A DNA stretch of 64,000 nt from Agarivorans albus (lineage in GTDB: Bacteria > Pseudomonadota > Gammaproteobacteria > Enterobacterales > Celerinatantimonadaceae), in the NCBI RefSeq assembly GCF_019670105.1, contig NZ_AP023032.1:3793501-3857500 (forward strand), written 5' to 3'. A model generated the notes under the pieces. It was not told the DNA's origin. It made no database searches and saw only the letters and a program-made list of their open reading frames with translations. The position numbers and the translations under genes were made by a program. Of this stretch, positions 54,012 to 63,917 are shown in pieces (within the stretch, counting starts at the first letter, position 1; each line of letters opens with the position of its first letter).

Positions 54012-54076
54012 AAAACGCAAAAAAGCCGTCACTAGGACGGCTTTTTCTAATTTGGTACCAGAGGCCGGACTTGAAC
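54012..54076. repeat. Right attachment-like direct repeat (tRNA-Leu 3' end plus terminator)
   Basis: The 65-bp partner of 18750-18814, offset by exactly 35,262 bp and in the same orientation. It contains the tRNA terminator hairpin and the 3' 24 bases of the intact tRNA. Confidence 0.82.
54019..54046 (-). terminator. Terminator of tRNA-Leu
   Basis: AAAAGCCGTC, loop ACTAG, GACGGCTTTT: a strong bidirectional stem with an A/T tract on each side, 7 bp beyond the tRNA 3' end. Confidence 0.85.
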
Positions 54077-54139
54077 CGGCACGCTATCACTAGCGGGGGA
54101 TTTTGAATCCCCTATGTCTACCAATTTCATCACTCTGGC
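54053..54139 (-). tRNA. tRNA-Leu (anticodon CAA)
   Basis: An 87-nt gene with encoded CCA. The acceptor stem GCCAGAG pairs with CTCTGGT (G1-U72 as in E. coli leucine tRNAs), the anticodon stem GGGGA/TCCCC encloses loop TTCAAAA (anticodon CAA at 54103-54105), a long variable arm CGCTAGTGATAGCG follows as expected for class II tRNA, and the T arm is GCCGG-TTCAAGT-CCGGC. Its 3' end is the att core of the island. In E. coli the corresponding leuX tRNA near lptG is also an integration hotspot. Confidence 0.96.
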
Positions 54140-54347
54140 ATTTGTTTACCCGCCTTGGCGAGTGATTGGCATTATAAGCTGCGTTTTTAGATTGGCAAGC
54201 GCTTTTTGTTTTAAAGCCCACTAAGTGTTTAAGAATTGTGCTAGCAGCCTATTAGTGAAAGAAAGTCGATGATTTTGCTGCTCAGATTAATTCTCAGCCA
54301 GCGCAGATTTGCTACCATACAAGAAATTTCTTAGAGGCAACAAAACC

Positions 54348-54818
54348 ATGGCTAACGCTAGCGCCACCACTTCACTGCCAACCGCAGGTTTCTTTCGTCG
54401 TTTAGGGGCTTATATTTACGATGCTTTAATGGCCATTGCTATAGGCATGGTAGCCACCATGCTTGGTTTAGCTGCAGTAGCCATAGGTACCAGCATAGGG
54501 CTTATTACGCTCCCCGAAGGGGTTGAGCACTCTACCTACCTAGTTGGTCAAATTTGGTTTCAGGGCTTAATTTGGGGCAGCATAATCATGTTTTATATTT
54601 GGTTTTGGCATAACCATGGCCAAACCATTGGAATGCGAGCTTGGCGTTTACGGGTGCAAAATAAAGACGGCTCGAACATTTCTTACACCCAAGCACTTAT
54701 TCGTTTATTTACTTCGGCACTTGGGGTAGGAAATTTGATGGTAATAGTCACCAAAGACAACACTGCTTTCCAAGATATTTGGGGCAGATGCCAAGTGGTG
54801 ACCTTGCCTAAAAAGTAA
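54348..54818 (+). CDS. RDD-family membrane protein
   Basis: A 156-residue membrane protein. The family's RRLGAYIYDALM opening (Arg-Asp pattern) is at about 16-27, followed by two or three membrane segments and an IGMRAWRLRV block near 95-105, the usual second conserved site. The function of RDD proteins is mostly unknown (transport or ion tolerance in some). The ATG at 54348 has GAGG nine bases upstream; an in-frame ATG 39 bp earlier is less likely. It is convergent with lptG, whose stop is 2 bp away. Confidence 0.87.
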   Translation: MANASATTSLPTAGFFRRLGAYIYDALMAIAIGMVATMLGLAAVAIGTSIGLITLPEGVEHSTYLVGQIWFQGLIWGSIIMFYIWFWHNHGQTIGMRAWRLRVQNKDGSNISYTQALIRLFTSALGVGNLMVIVTKDNTAFQDIWGRCQVVTLPKK

Positions 54819-54820
54819 CG

Positions 54821-55888
54821 CTAGGTTCTACGATTAATCAAAAAGAACGCAATACCTAGTACGAGTACACTAGGTATTGAAGCACTAATGTAAGGATGCA
54901 CCCCGTAAACTAAGCTCATTGAACCAAGCACCTGATCTAAGATGTAATAGCTAAAGCCAGCCACCACACCCAACATGATTTTTGCTCCCATACTCGAGCT
55001 ACGCAGTGGGCCAAATACAAACGACAAAGCCAATAGCATCATAATACCGGTGAGTATCGGCATCATTAACTTACGCGCCAATGCTAGCTCGTACCGTGCT
55101 GGATCTTGGCGGTTTTGCTTTAAGTAGCCAATGTAAGAGTACATGCCAGAGATAGACAGATCGTGAGGTTTAACGGTTACTACACTCAGTTTATCGGGAG
55201 TTAAGGTGCTGCTCCAAGGGTAGTTCTCATAGCGAGTCTCGATAACCCCATCATCACTAAAGTCGATAACTTTGGCGTCTTTAATCAACCACCGGTTGGT
55301 ATCATATACAGCCTGGTCACCTTCAACCTGCTGGTACAACTCTGCATCATCATTAAAGCGATAAATGGTGATGTTAAATAGCTCTTTACTCTCTTGTACT
55401 TCGCCAATATTTACAAAGCTTTCACCATCTTTTGCCCACACACCACGCTGCACAGCAACCATGGCTCCGCCCGACATTTTACTTGAGCGCAACTCTTTAG
55501 CGGCCATGTCTGCGCGAGGAGCCACGTATTCACCTAACAACATCATCACAATCATCATTGGTACTGCAGTTTTTAGAACTGCTACCGCAATATTAAACCG
55601 TGATAAACCTGAGCTTTGCATGACCACTAATTCACTAGTGCTAGCTAAAGATCCTAAGCCAATCAACGAGCCAAGCAGCGCCGCCATGGGAAAGAAAATT
55701 TCAAGCTCGCGAGGCACACTAAGCAATACATACCAAAGAGCGTCGGCAATTTGGTAATCGCCTTGTCCTACGCTGCCCAGCTGTTCGACAAATTTCACGA
55801 TCATGCTCAAGCTTTGCAAAGTAACCAGTACTAGCAAGCTAGACATGATGATGGTGCGGCCTATATACCAATCAAGAATCCGAAACAC
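54821..55888 (-). CDS. lptG: LPS export ABC transporter permease LptG
   Basis: A 355-residue YjgP/YjgQ-family permease: three membrane segments at the start, a large periplasmic beta domain (about 130-265) and three at the end. The opening LDWYIGRTIIMSSLLVLVTL and the ELEIFFPMAALLGSLIGLG block are typical. It works with LptF and LptB to pull lipopolysaccharide out of the inner membrane toward LptC/LptA. Its start overlaps the LptF stop by 17 bp, so the two are translated from one mRNA. Confidence 0.94.
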   Translation of the reverse strand: MFRILDWYIGRTIIMSSLLVLVTLQSLSMIVKFVEQLGSVGQGDYQIADALWYVLLSVPRELEIFFPMAALLGSLIGLGSLASTSELVVMQSSGLSRFNIAVAVLKTAVPMMIVMMLLGEYVAPRADMAAKELRSSKMSGGAMVAVQRGVWAKDGESFVNIGEVQESKELFNITIYRFNDDAELYQQVEGDQAVYDTNRWLIKDAKVIDFSDDGVIETRYENYPWSSTLTPDKLSVVTVKPHDLSISGMYSYIGYLKQNRQDPARYELALARKLMMPILTGIMMLLALSFVFGPLRSSSMGAKIMLGVVAGFSYYILDQVLGSMSLVYGVHPYISASIPSVLVLGIAFFLINRRT

Positions 55889-56987
55889 AGGCCTTCCCTT
55901 TAACTTTTCCGCGAACTTTCAAATAATACTCACTGCGTATAAACAAATAGCTGAGTGAAATAAACAACATTAAGGCATGTACCGACCACAAGCCCACTTC
56001 TGGCGGTATTTTACCTTCTTCCAGCGCACTTCTTGCAGCGCTCAGCATCAGGTAATAACTTAGGTACAACAAAATAGCAGGCAGTAATTTGGCGTAACGG
56101 CCTTGGCGTGGATTAACTGCCGCTAAAGGCACTACCATTAGGGTTAAAATAGGAATTGTAAGCGGCAGAGAAATACGCCATTGCAACTCAGCAATTTGGG
56201 TTAGATCCTCAGAGCCAATTAACTGTTTTGTGGGTAAAGACCACAAGCGGCGCTGCGATTGGTTACCTTCTTGCTCACGTAAATACACTCGATAACGTTC
56301 GAAGTGTAGGATGCTGTAATCCAGTTCCTCTGGTGCTTGCTCATAACGTTTACCATTACTTAGCACCATCCATTGAGAGCCATCGGTTCGTCGCTCAATG
56401 CCACCTTCTTCTGCCATTACCACAGAGGGGCGAGTATCGCTGCCCTCGGAAGGCGTATGCGCTACAAATACTTTTTCAAGATGTTGGCCTTTGTTTTCAA
56501 TTTGCTCCACAAAGGTCACCACCCCGCCGCCCAAAGACTCAAAGCGCCCTTGAACCAACACCGATATGCCAGCTTCAGCATCCATTTGGTCAAATAGCTG
56601 TTGCTCTAACTCGTTGGTATATGGGCTTAAATACAAGGTGTTAAAACCTGCGGCCGCAGTAGACAGCAAACCCAGCACCATAGTATCGCGCAGCAACTGG
56701 GCGGTACTATAACCACAGGCTTGCAGCACCACCATTTCACTGTCTGCGTATAAACGGCCATGAGCCACCAAAACGCCGATAAACATACTTATTGGCAGGA
56801 TAAGAATCAAAAAGGCAGGCATGTTCAATAACATGACTTTGGCGATAATTTCACCCGCAACGTTGCCTTCAGCAGCTTGAGATAAGACTCGAACAAACTT
56901 TTGCGAGGTAAAAATCAATAATAAAACAGCCAACACCGCCAGTTGGGTTTTTGCTGTTTCTCTAAATAAGTAACGGAATATTAGCAC
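55872..56987 (-). CDS. lptF: LPS export ABC transporter permease LptF
   Basis: A 371-residue protein of the same family as LptG: the opening RYLFRETAKTQLAVLAVLLLIFTSQ, LPISMFIGVLVAHGRLYADSEMVVLQACG (the conserved second-helix block), a periplasmic beta domain and three C-terminal membrane segments. It is the upstream partner of LptG. It is divergent from pepA with a 192-bp promoter region between them, the same order as in E. coli. Confidence 0.94.
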   Translation of the reverse strand: MLIFRYLFRETAKTQLAVLAVLLLIFTSQKFVRVLSQAAEGNVAGEIIAKVMLLNMPAFLILILPISMFIGVLVAHGRLYADSEMVVLQACGYSTAQLLRDTMVLGLLSTAAAGFNTLYLSPYTNELEQQLFDQMDAEAGISVLVQGRFESLGGGVVTFVEQIENKGQHLEKVFVAHTPSEGSDTRPSVVMAEEGGIERRTDGSQWMVLSNGKRYEQAPEELDYSILHFERYRVYLREQEGNQSQRRLWSLPTKQLIGSEDLTQIAELQWRISLPLTIPILTLMVVPLAAVNPRQGRYAKLLPAILLYLSYYLMLSAARSALEEGKIPPEVGLWSVHALMLFISLSYLFIRSEYYLKVRGKVKGKACVSDS

Positions 56988-57179
56988 TCAGTCATTCACT
57001 TCAAACATAGAACTTTGCTGGTAATAGCAAAAAATTCAGATAAACTTTCTATTTTTTACAGTTTCACATAGCAATATGTGCCTGTATAGCTCATATTTAT
57101 TTAAACAGTAGATAGAATCGGCCACCCGTTCTAGCAGGTTAGCTATCTTAACCCAGTTTTGGAGATTGTAGGAGTATTC

Positions 57180-58688
57180 ATGGAGTTTAGCGTAAAAAGC
57201 GGTAGCCCGGAGAAGCAACGTAGTGCGTGTATAGTTGTAGGTGTGTACGAACCACGTCGTTTATCGCCCGTTGCCGAACAACTCGACAAAATTAGCGATG
57301 GCTATATTAGCGCCTTATTACGTCGCGGTGATTTAGAAGGCAAAGCTGGCCAAGTACTGTTGTTGCATCATGTACCTAACGTATTAAGCGAGCGCGTATT
57401 ATTAGTTGGCTGTGGTAAAGAGCGCGAACTAAACGAGCGTCAGTACCGCCAAATCATTACTAAAACCATTAACACCCTAAACGAAACGGGTTCTATGGAA
57501 GCGGTATGTTTCTTACCTGAGTTGCATGTTAAGTCTCGCAATACCTATTGGAAAGTTCGCCAAGCGGTAGAAACCACTCAAGAAACGCTCTACAGCTTTG
57601 ATATGCTGAAAAGCAATCGCGAAGAAACCCGTCGCCCACTGCGTAAAATTGTATTTAATGTGCCTACCCGCCGTGAGCTAACCATTGGTGAAAGTGCCGT
57701 TCAACACGGTTTAGCAGTTGCTCAAGGGGTTAAACACGCTAAAGATCTAGCCAACTTGCCGCCGAACATTTGTAACCCAGCTTATTTAGCCGAACAAGCT
57801 AAAGAGTTACAAAGCAACTACGACAACGTAAAAGTAACCACCTTAGGTGAAGCGCAAATGGCGGCACTTAAAATGGACTCATACTTGGCTGTAGGTCGTG
57901 GTTCAGATAACGAATCAATCATGAGTGTGATTGAGTACTGTGCACCAGGCTGCGAAGATCAAAAACCAATTGTATTGGTGGGTAAAGGGCTTACTTTTGA
58001 CTCAGGTGGTATTTCACTAAAACCAGGCGCAGGCATGGATGAAATGAAATACGACATGGGCGGTGCTGCAGGTGTTTATGGCACCATGAAAGCGCTGGCC
58101 GAATTACAGTTACCGCTTAAAGTTACCGGCATTCTTGCCGGTTGTGAAAACATGCCTGGCGGCAACGCCTATCGCCCAGGTGATGTTATCACCACTATGT
58201 CGGGCATTACTGTAGAAGTACTAAATACCGACGCTGAAGGCCGCATGGTATTGTGTGACGTGCTTACCTATGTAGAGCGTTACGAGCCTGAGCTAGTGAT
58301 TGATGTAGCCACCCTAACCGGTGCCTGTGTCATTGCGCTAGGCCATCACACCACTGGTTTAATGACGCCACACAACCCACTTGCACACGACTTACTTAAC
58401 TGTGCCGAGCAAAGTGGTGATAAAACCTGGCGACTACCTTTAGGTGAAGAGTATCAAGAGCAGCTAAACAGTAACTTTGCCGACATGGCCAATATTGGTG
58501 GTAAAACCGCAGGCTCTATTACTGCAGCTTGTTTCTTGTCGCGCTTTACTAAAAAGTACAACTGGGCTCACCTAGATATTGCCGGTACAGCTTGGAAGAG
58601 CGGCGGCGAAAAAGGCGCAACAGGTCGCCCAGTGCCATTGCTTACTCAATTCTTAATTAGCAAAACTGATCAAGAAATAGAAGAATAA
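57180..58688 (+). CDS. pepA: Leucyl aminopeptidase PepA
   Basis: A 502-residue M17 peptidase. The metal and active-site residues lie in [31 protein letters not shown] (about 274-304) and in the family signature [12 protein letters not shown] (about 350-361). Two Zn/Mn ions and a catalytic Lys/Arg pair are expected. In E. coli PepA also binds DNA (Xer recombination, carAB control); this second role is not readable here. The ATG at 57180 has AGGAG six bases upstream; an in-frame codon 21 bp before is not needed. A terminator follows the gene. Confidence 0.95.
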   Translation: MEFSVKSGSPEKQRSACIVVGVYEPRRLSPVAEQLDKISDGYISALLRRGDLEGKAGQVLLLHHVPNVLSERVLLVGCGKERELNERQYRQIITKTINTLNETGSMEAVCFLPELHVKSRNTYWKVRQAVETTQETLYSFDMLKSNREETRRPLRKIVFNVPTRRELTIGESAVQHGLAVAQGVKHAKDLANLPPNICNPAYLAEQAKELQSNYDNVKVTTLGEAQMAALKMDSYLAVGRGSDNESIMSVIEYCAPGCEDQKPIVLVGKGLTFDSGGISLKPGAGMDEMKYDMGGAAGVYGTMKALAELQLPLKVTGILAGCENMPGGNAYRPGDVITTMSGITVEVLNTDAEGRMVLCDVLTYVERYEPELVIDVATLTGACVIALGHHTTGLMTPHNPLAHDLLNCAEQSGDKTWRLPLGEEYQEQLNSNFADMANIGGKTAGSITAACFLSRFTKKYNWAHLDIAGTAWKSGGEKGATGRPVPLLTQFLISKTDQEIEE

Positions 58689-58710
58689 GCCAATACGCTT
58701 ATTTACTAGA

Positions 58711-58738
58711 AGGGAGCATTTGCTCCCTCTTTTCTTTT
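58711..58738 (+). terminator. Intrinsic terminator of pepA
   Basis: AGGGAGCA (58711-58718), TT, TGCTCCCT (58721-58728), then CTTTTCTTTT. It separates pepA from holC-valS. Confidence 0.85.
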
Positions 58739-58813
58739 CAGGGCAAAATTTCTTGCTCAAAGGCCTAAAACTAAGCATTGCCGTGCATATTTCAAACAAG
58801 TAGTCTCTAGCGT

Positions 58814-59260
58814 ATGAAAGCGAAATTTTATATCATGCCCGATTCTGTCATCACTGACAGCGAAGCGTTCGATAAAATAGTGTGCGATGTGCTTGCACAA
58901 TACTATCGAAACGGGGAGCGCATACAGGTGTATACCTCTTCCAAGCAGCATGCAGAGCGGATTGACGAAGTGCTTTGGCAATTTGAAGCCGAGCAATTTG
59001 TGCCGCACAATCTCAGTGGTGAAGGCCCCCAAGGAGGGGCGCCTGTCGAAATATCGTGGCAGGCACCTAGGCAACGTCGCCAGTGTTTAGTGAACCTCAC
59101 TGAAACGGCACCAGATTTTGCTAGAAATTTTCAACATATTATCGATTTTGTGCCAGCAGATGAAACCGGCAAGGCTGCGGCTAGAGAACGTTATCGAGTG
59201 TATCGCCAACAGGGTCTACAATTAGACACCGCAGCGTACACAAACCCAGAAATTATATAG
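58814..59260 (+). CDS. holC: DNA polymerase III chi subunit HolC
   Basis: A 148-residue protein of the usual HolC length and pattern ([10 protein letters not shown] at the start; [31 protein letters not shown]; a late FQHIIDFVP). Chi links the clamp loader (through psi) to single-stranded-DNA-binding protein. It lies 14 bp before valS, the same arrangement as in E. coli, which supports the call and co-transcription. Confidence 0.94.
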   Translation: MKAKFYIMPDSVITDSEAFDKIVCDVLAQYYRNGERIQVYTSSKQHAERIDEVLWQFEAEQFVPHNLSGEGPQGGAPVEISWQAPRQRRQCLVNLTETAPDFARNFQHIIDFVPADETGKAAARERYRVYRQQGLQLDTAAYTNPEII

Positions 59261-59274
59261 AGTCAGTACATCCA

Positions 59275-62148
59275 ATGGAAAAGACCTACAACCCAAGCGC
59301 AATTGAACAAGCGCTATATCAAGAATGGGAACAACAAGGCCACTTTAAGCCGCATGGCGATACCACTAAAGAGGCCTACAGCATTATGATCCCACCGCCA
59401 AACGTCACTGGCAGCTTGCATATGGGACATGCGTTTCAAGACACCATTATGGATACCTTGATCCGCTACCAACGCATGCAAGGTAAAAACACCTTGTGGC
59501 AAGTGGGTACTGACCACGCCGGCATTGCAACCCAAATGGTGGTAGAGCGTAAAATTGCCGCTGAAGAAGACAAAACCAAACATGACTATGGTCGTGAGGC
59601 TTTCATCGACAAAATTTGGGATTGGAAAGCAGAATCTGGCGGCACAATTACTAAGCAGCTACGCCGTTTAGGTGCCTCGGTCGATTGGGAGCGCGAGCGC
59701 TTCACCATGGACGACGGCATGTCTAAAGCCGTAGAAGAAGCCTTTGTACGCCTTTACGAAGACGATCTTATCTACCGCGGTAAGCGCCTAGTTAACTGGG
59801 ATCCAAAACTACACACAGCTATTTCTGATCTTGAAGTTGAAAACAAAGAAAAGAAAGGCCACATGTGGCACTTGCGCTACCCGCTAGCCGATGGTGAAAC
59901 CACCAGTGAAGGTAAAGATTATTTGGTGGTTGCCACTACCCGTCCAGAAACCATGTTAGGTGATACTGGTGTTGCGGTTAACCCAGAAGATCCTCGCTAC
60001 AACGCCCTTATTGGCAAGTTCATCGAGCTACCATTAGTCGGTCGCCGTATTCCTATCGTAGGCGACGAACACGCCGATATGGAAAAAGGTACTGGTTGTG
60101 TAAAAATCACTCCCGCTCACGACTTTAATGACTGTGAAGTTGGCAAGCGCCACAAACTTCCAATGATCAACATTCTTACCTTGAATGCAGACATTCGTGA
60201 CGCAGCCGAAGTATTCACTAGCAATGGTGAGCCATCAGAAGTTTATTCAACGGATATTCCGGCAGAGTTCCAAGGTTTAGAGCGCTTTGCAGCGCGTAAA
60301 GCCATTGTGGCCAAGTTTGACGAGTTAGGCCTGTTACAAGAAGTAGCCGACCACAACAACACTGTACCTTACGGTGACCGAGGCGGCGTAGTGATCGAGC
60401 CAATGCTTACCGACCAATGGTATGTACGTGCCGCGCCGCTTGCTAAAACTGCGACCGAAGCGGTAGAAAATGGCGACATCAAATTTGTACCACAACAATA
60501 CGAGAACATGTACTTCTCATGGATGCGAGACATTCAAGATTGGTGTATTTCACGCCAACTTTGGTGGGGCCACCGCATTCCCGCTTGGTACGATGAAAAC
60601 GGCAAAGTGTATGTTGGTCGTAACGAAGCAGAAGTGCGTAGCAAACACGGCTTAGGTGACGAAGTAAATCTACGCCAAGACGACGACGTACTAGATACAT
60701 GGTTCTCTTCAGGTTTATGGACATTTGCGACTCAAGGTTGGCCAGAGAAAACGCCAAACCTTGCTACTTTCCACCCAAGCGATGTATTGGTAACCGGTTT
60801 TGACATCATCTTCTTCTGGGTAGCCAGAATGATCATGATGACCATGTACTTCATCAAAGACGAAAACAACAAGCCTCAAGTACCTTTTAAAACGGTATAC
60901 GTAACGGGGCTTATTCGTGATGAAAATGGCGACAAGATGTCGAAGTCTAAAGGCAACGTACTTGACCCTCTAGACATGATCGACGGTATCGATTTAGAAA
61001 GCCTAGTGACTAAGCGTTGTGGCAACATGATGCAGCCTCAACTGGCCAAAAAAATCGAAAAAGATACCCGTAAAACTTTCGAAAACGGCATTGAAGCCCA
61101 CGGTACCGACGCCTTACGTTTCACCCTAGCCGCTATGGCGACCACCGGTCGTGATATTAACTGGGACATGAACCGCCTTGAAGGTTACCGAAACTTCTGT
61201 AACAAGTTATGGAATGCCAGCCGCTACGTATTAATGAATACCGAAGAGCAAGATTGCGGCCTCTCTTCACAAGAGCAGGGCGGCGAAATGGAATTTTCTC
61301 TAGCAGACCGCTGGATCGAAGGCCAATATCAGCAAACCATCAAAGCTTACCGTGAAGCATTAGATACTTACCGCTTCGACATTGCTGCCCAGCTAATTTA
61401 CGAATTCACCTGGAACCAGTTCTGTGGTTGGTACTTAGAACTAACTAAGCCAGTGCTGTTTAAAGGCAACGAAGTGCAGCAACGTGGTACTCGCTATACC
61501 TTGCTAAACATTTTAGAAAGCTTACTGCGTTTAATGCACCCAATCACGCCTTACATTACTGAAACTATTTGGCGTCAAGTTGCGCCATTGGCCGGTAAAG
61601 CACAGGCCAGTGATAGCATTATGCTGCAAAGCATTCCAGAGTTTGATGCCTCACGCATCGATGAAGCCGCTGTAGCCGATTTAGAGTGGCTTAAGCAGTT
61701 TATTTTAGCGATTCGAAATATTCGCGGTGAGATGGACATTAGCCCTAACAAACCGCTTAACGTTCTATTGAAAAACGCCTCTAGCGAAGACTTGCGCCGC
61801 TTAAACGATAATGCACCGTTCTTGGCTTCTCTAGCTAAACTAGAAAGCACCACCGCATTGGCAGAAGGCGAAGCGGCTCCGGCCTCAGCAACGGCTATTT
61901 TAGGCGACATGGAGATACTTATTCCTATGGCTGGCCTAATCGATAAAGATGCAGAGCTAGCGCGTATTGGCAAGCAACTTGAGAAACTAGAAAAAGAGCT
62001 AGCAAAAGTGTCTGGCAAGCTATCAAATCAAAAGTTTGTCGCCAATGCACCTGAACAAGTTATTGCTAAAGAACGTGCCAAACTAGACGAAATGGAAAGT
62101 GCTAAGGCTAAGTTGGTAGCCCAGCAAGAGACCATCGCCGCCCTTTAG
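59275..62148 (+). CDS. valS: Valyl-tRNA synthetase ValS
   Basis: A 957-residue class I synthetase of the expected size. The HIGH-type motif is HMGH at residues 49-52 and the KMSKS motif is at 554-558. The editing (CP1) domain lies between them, with [15 protein letters not shown] near 222-236. The C-terminal coiled-coil (about 890-955, Lys/Glu/Leu-rich) is the valine-type tRNA-binding arm. It charges tRNA-Val and edits Thr. A perfect terminator follows. Confidence 0.96.
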   Translation: MEKTYNPSAIEQALYQEWEQQGHFKPHGDTTKEAYSIMIPPPNVTGSLHMGHAFQDTIMDTLIRYQRMQGKNTLWQVGTDHAGIATQMVVERKIAAEEDKTKHDYGREAFIDKIWDWKAESGGTITKQLRRLGASVDWERERFTMDDGMSKAVEEAFVRLYEDDLIYRGKRLVNWDPKLHTAISDLEVENKEKKGHMWHLRYPLADGETTSEGKDYLVVATTRPETMLGDTGVAVNPEDPRYNALIGKFIELPLVGRRIPIVGDEHADMEKGTGCVKITPAHDFNDCEVGKRHKLPMINILTLNADIRDAAEVFTSNGEPSEVYSTDIPAEFQGLERFAARKAIVAKFDELGLLQEVADHNNTVPYGDRGGVVIEPMLTDQWYVRAAPLAKTATEAVENGDIKFVPQQYENMYFSWMRDIQDWCISRQLWWGHRIPAWYDENGKVYVGRNEAEVRSKHGLGDEVNLRQDDDVLDTWFSSGLWTFATQGWPEKTPNLATFHPSDVLVTGFDIIFFWVARMIMMTMYFIKDENNKPQVPFKTVYVTGLIRDENGDKMSKSKGNVLDPLDMIDGIDLESLVTKRCGNMMQPQLAKKIEKDTRKTFENGIEAHGTDALRFTLAAMATTGRDINWDMNRLEGYRNFCNKLWNASRYVLMNTEEQDCGLSSQEQGGEMEFSLADRWIEGQYQQTIKAYREALDTYRFDIAAQLIYEFTWNQFCGWYLELTKPVLFKGNEVQQRGTRYTLLNILESLLRLMHPITPYITETIWRQVAPLAGKAQASDSIMLQSIPEFDASRIDEAAVADLEWLKQFILAIRNIRGEMDISPNKPLNVLLKNASSEDLRRLNDNAPFLASLAKLESTTALAEGEAAPASATAILGDMEILIPMAGLIDKDAELARIGKQLEKLEKELAKVSGKLSNQKFVANAPEQVIAKERAKLDEMESAKAKLVAQQETIAAL

Positions 62149-62163
62149 TTTGCAACTTATGAC

Positions 62164-62189
62164 AAAGTCCTCCAGTGGAGGACTTTTTT
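62164..62189 (+). terminator. Intrinsic terminator of holC-valS
   Basis: AAAGTCCTCC (62164-62173), AGT, GGAGGACTTT (62177-62186), then further T. Confidence 0.9.
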
Positions 62190-62208
62190 ATTTGTGAAAG
62201 GATAAACA

Positions 62209-62910
62209 ATGAACAAGAGTTTACTCACTAACTTAGCCACTTTACTACTGGTAGCTGGAGGCTATTTTACTGCCAATGACTTAATCTTCTCGATTGGTTT
62301 GTTTGCTCTATCCGGCGCATTTACCAATTGGATAGCGGTGCATATGTTGTTTGAAAAAGTGCCCGGTTTATATGGCTCTGGGGTTATTCCGGCGCGCTTT
62401 GACGACTTTAAAGACGGCATCAAGCAGTTAATGTTGACCCAATTTTTTACTGCAGAAAACATCGACCGTTTTCTTTCTGATGCGAGTGGAAAAGCGGTAC
62501 AATTAAACCTGCGCCCAGTAATTGATAAAACTGACTTTAGCCCCGCTTATCATGCTTTGGTAGATACTATCGAAAACTCATCTTTTAGCGGAATGCTAGC
62601 GATGGTTGGTGGCAAAGAGGCACTCACTCCACTTGAGCAGCCTTTTGTAGAAAAACTTAAAGATGCAGTGATTGAAATTAGCCAAGATGAGCAGTTTAGC
62701 GAAGCACTCAGAGAAGAATTAGAGCAACCTGAACACCTAGGCGATGTGCAGCAAAAAATCACCTTAATCATCGAGCAGCGGCTTGCTGAGCTCACTCCGC
62801 AATTGGTTAAACAAATCATCCAAGAGATGATTCGCAAGCACCTAGGCTGGCTGGTCGTTTGGGGCGGTGTTTTTGGTGGAGTGTTTGGCCTAATACATGG
62901 CTTAGTGTAA
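62209..62910 (+). CDS. DUF445-family membrane protein
   Basis: A 233-residue protein. An N-terminal hydrophobic region runs about 5-35, followed by TNWIAVHMLFEKVPGLYGSGVIPARFDDFK, which contains the family's conserved NWIAVHMLF and G-IP-R blocks. A long charged helical region and a C-terminal membrane segment (LGWLVVWGGVFGGVFGLIHG) complete it. The function of DUF445 is not known; the ends suggest membrane anchoring at both termini. It starts 19 bp after the valS terminator. Confidence 0.87.
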   Translation: MNKSLLTNLATLLLVAGGYFTANDLIFSIGLFALSGAFTNWIAVHMLFEKVPGLYGSGVIPARFDDFKDGIKQLMLTQFFTAENIDRFLSDASGKAVQLNLRPVIDKTDFSPAYHALVDTIENSSFSGMLAMVGGKEALTPLEQPFVEKLKDAVIEISQDEQFSEALREELEQPEHLGDVQQKITLIIEQRLAELTPQLVKQIIQEMIRKHLGWLVVWGGVFGGVFGLIHGLV

Positions 62911-62913
62911 ATT

Positions 62914-63078
62914 GTAATAGCAATCACCCTAAGTAAGTGACCAGAAACAACGCAGGAAAAATACTCGAGAATAAGGGCGGATTTTTCGACAAGTAGTTAC
63001 TCTACTCAAAAATTCTAACGCAGTTATCGAGTATTTTAACCAGATAGAATGAACAGTTACTTAGTACGATTGGTGTAA
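62914..63078. repeat. MITE-like palindromic repeat, copy 2
   Basis: About 165 bp, alignable over its whole length with 17917-18078. The ends are GTAATAGCAATC and GATTGGTGTAA. It starts 3 bp after the DUF445 stop and ends 8 bp before the stop of the convergent next gene, so it may act as a shared 3' structure. Confidence 0.85.
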
Positions 63079-63085
63079 CATCCAG

Positions 63086-63832
63086 CTAGTTGCTGCCAGC
63101 TAGCTGTTTTCCTGCTATCAAGGCGTCTATCTCTCCGCTATCTAACATCGCTTGTAGTAAGTTTGAGATTTCTTGCTCACGCTCAACTAAGGGTGACAGC
63201 TTTGAGATAGCCAAATAAACAGGGCGCTGTGTTTGCTGGCGATAATCAGCATGTTTAAACCATGAAGCAATGCCCTGCTCTTTTAAGAAATAATCCCCCT
63301 CCACGCAAGACATCACCACGGCATCAACTCGCTGACCTTTGAGTAAACGAAACGCTGACAGGTCATCAATGACTTCATGTTTGCTCAGCCCTTGGTCTTG
63401 GTCGAAACGCTTGAAGTAAGCCACCTTGCTTTGTACCGCGATAGTCAAGGAGTACAAATCTTGATAGCTATTTAGATCAAATTGGCTGTCACGCTTCAAG
63501 TAAAAACAATTACTTTGAAAGCTTCGATAAGCAGGCTCCACAAACGTCATATACTGTTCGCGCTCAGCATTTCTATAAAGCCCGGTCATTACGTCGCTTT
63601 CGCCCATCAGCATGTGCTTTAAGCAACGCTTCCAGCCACACCCTTTGGTATGTAATTGTAAATCCAGACGCGCACTTAAAACCTTAAGCAGCTCTATTTC
63701 TATCCCAGTCAAGCTACCGTCGGATTCAATGGTTCGCCATGGCGGCCAATGCGCATTTGCGGTAGTGAGGGTTTGTTGTGCCCACGCTGGGTAGCTAAGC
63801 AGCAAACACAGAAAAATGCGCAACAAAGTCAC
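63086..63832 (-). CDS. Periplasmic solute-binding-protein-like protein (family 3)
   Basis: A 248-residue secreted protein with a signal peptide of about 18 residues (LCLLLSYPAWA). The mature part shows the family-3 pattern: WPPWRTIESDGSLTGIEIELLKVLSARL near 30-57, MLMGESDVMTGLYRN, then SLTIAVQSKVAYF. Two Cys pairs (CGWKRC; CFYL ... CVEG) are present. No transporter genes accompany it; such orphan proteins often have sensory or unknown roles. Downstream it ends beside the MITE-like repeat. Confidence 0.82.
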   Translation of the reverse strand: MTLLRIFLCLLLSYPAWAQQTLTTANAHWPPWRTIESDGSLTGIEIELLKVLSARLDLQLHTKGCGWKRCLKHMLMGESDVMTGLYRNAEREQYMTFVEPAYRSFQSNCFYLKRDSQFDLNSYQDLYSLTIAVQSKVAYFKRFDQDQGLSKHEVIDDLSAFRLLKGQRVDAVVMSCVEGDYFLKEQGIASWFKHADYRQQTQRPVYLAISKLSPLVEREQEISNLLQAMLDSGEIDALIAGKQLAGSN

Positions 63833-63876
63833 AGCTAGTCCTTTAGGCTTATGTTGTTAATAGTGTAGTCAAAAAA

Positions 63877-63899
63877 AAAGGCGCTAAATGCGCCTTTTA
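63877..63899. terminator. Bidirectional-type terminator between rraB and the binding-protein gene
   Basis: AAAAGGCGC (63877-63885), TAAAT, GCGCCTTTT (63891-63899), with a further A-tract on the left, so it best ends the minus-strand rraB transcript. Confidence 0.8.
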
Positions 63900-63917
63900 A
63901 TAATGAATAGTTAAAGC

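Noticed and set aside
54195-54206. GCAAGCGCTTTT beside tRNA-Leu
   Set aside because: Outside the island and not upstream of any glucan gene; the arms are imperfect.
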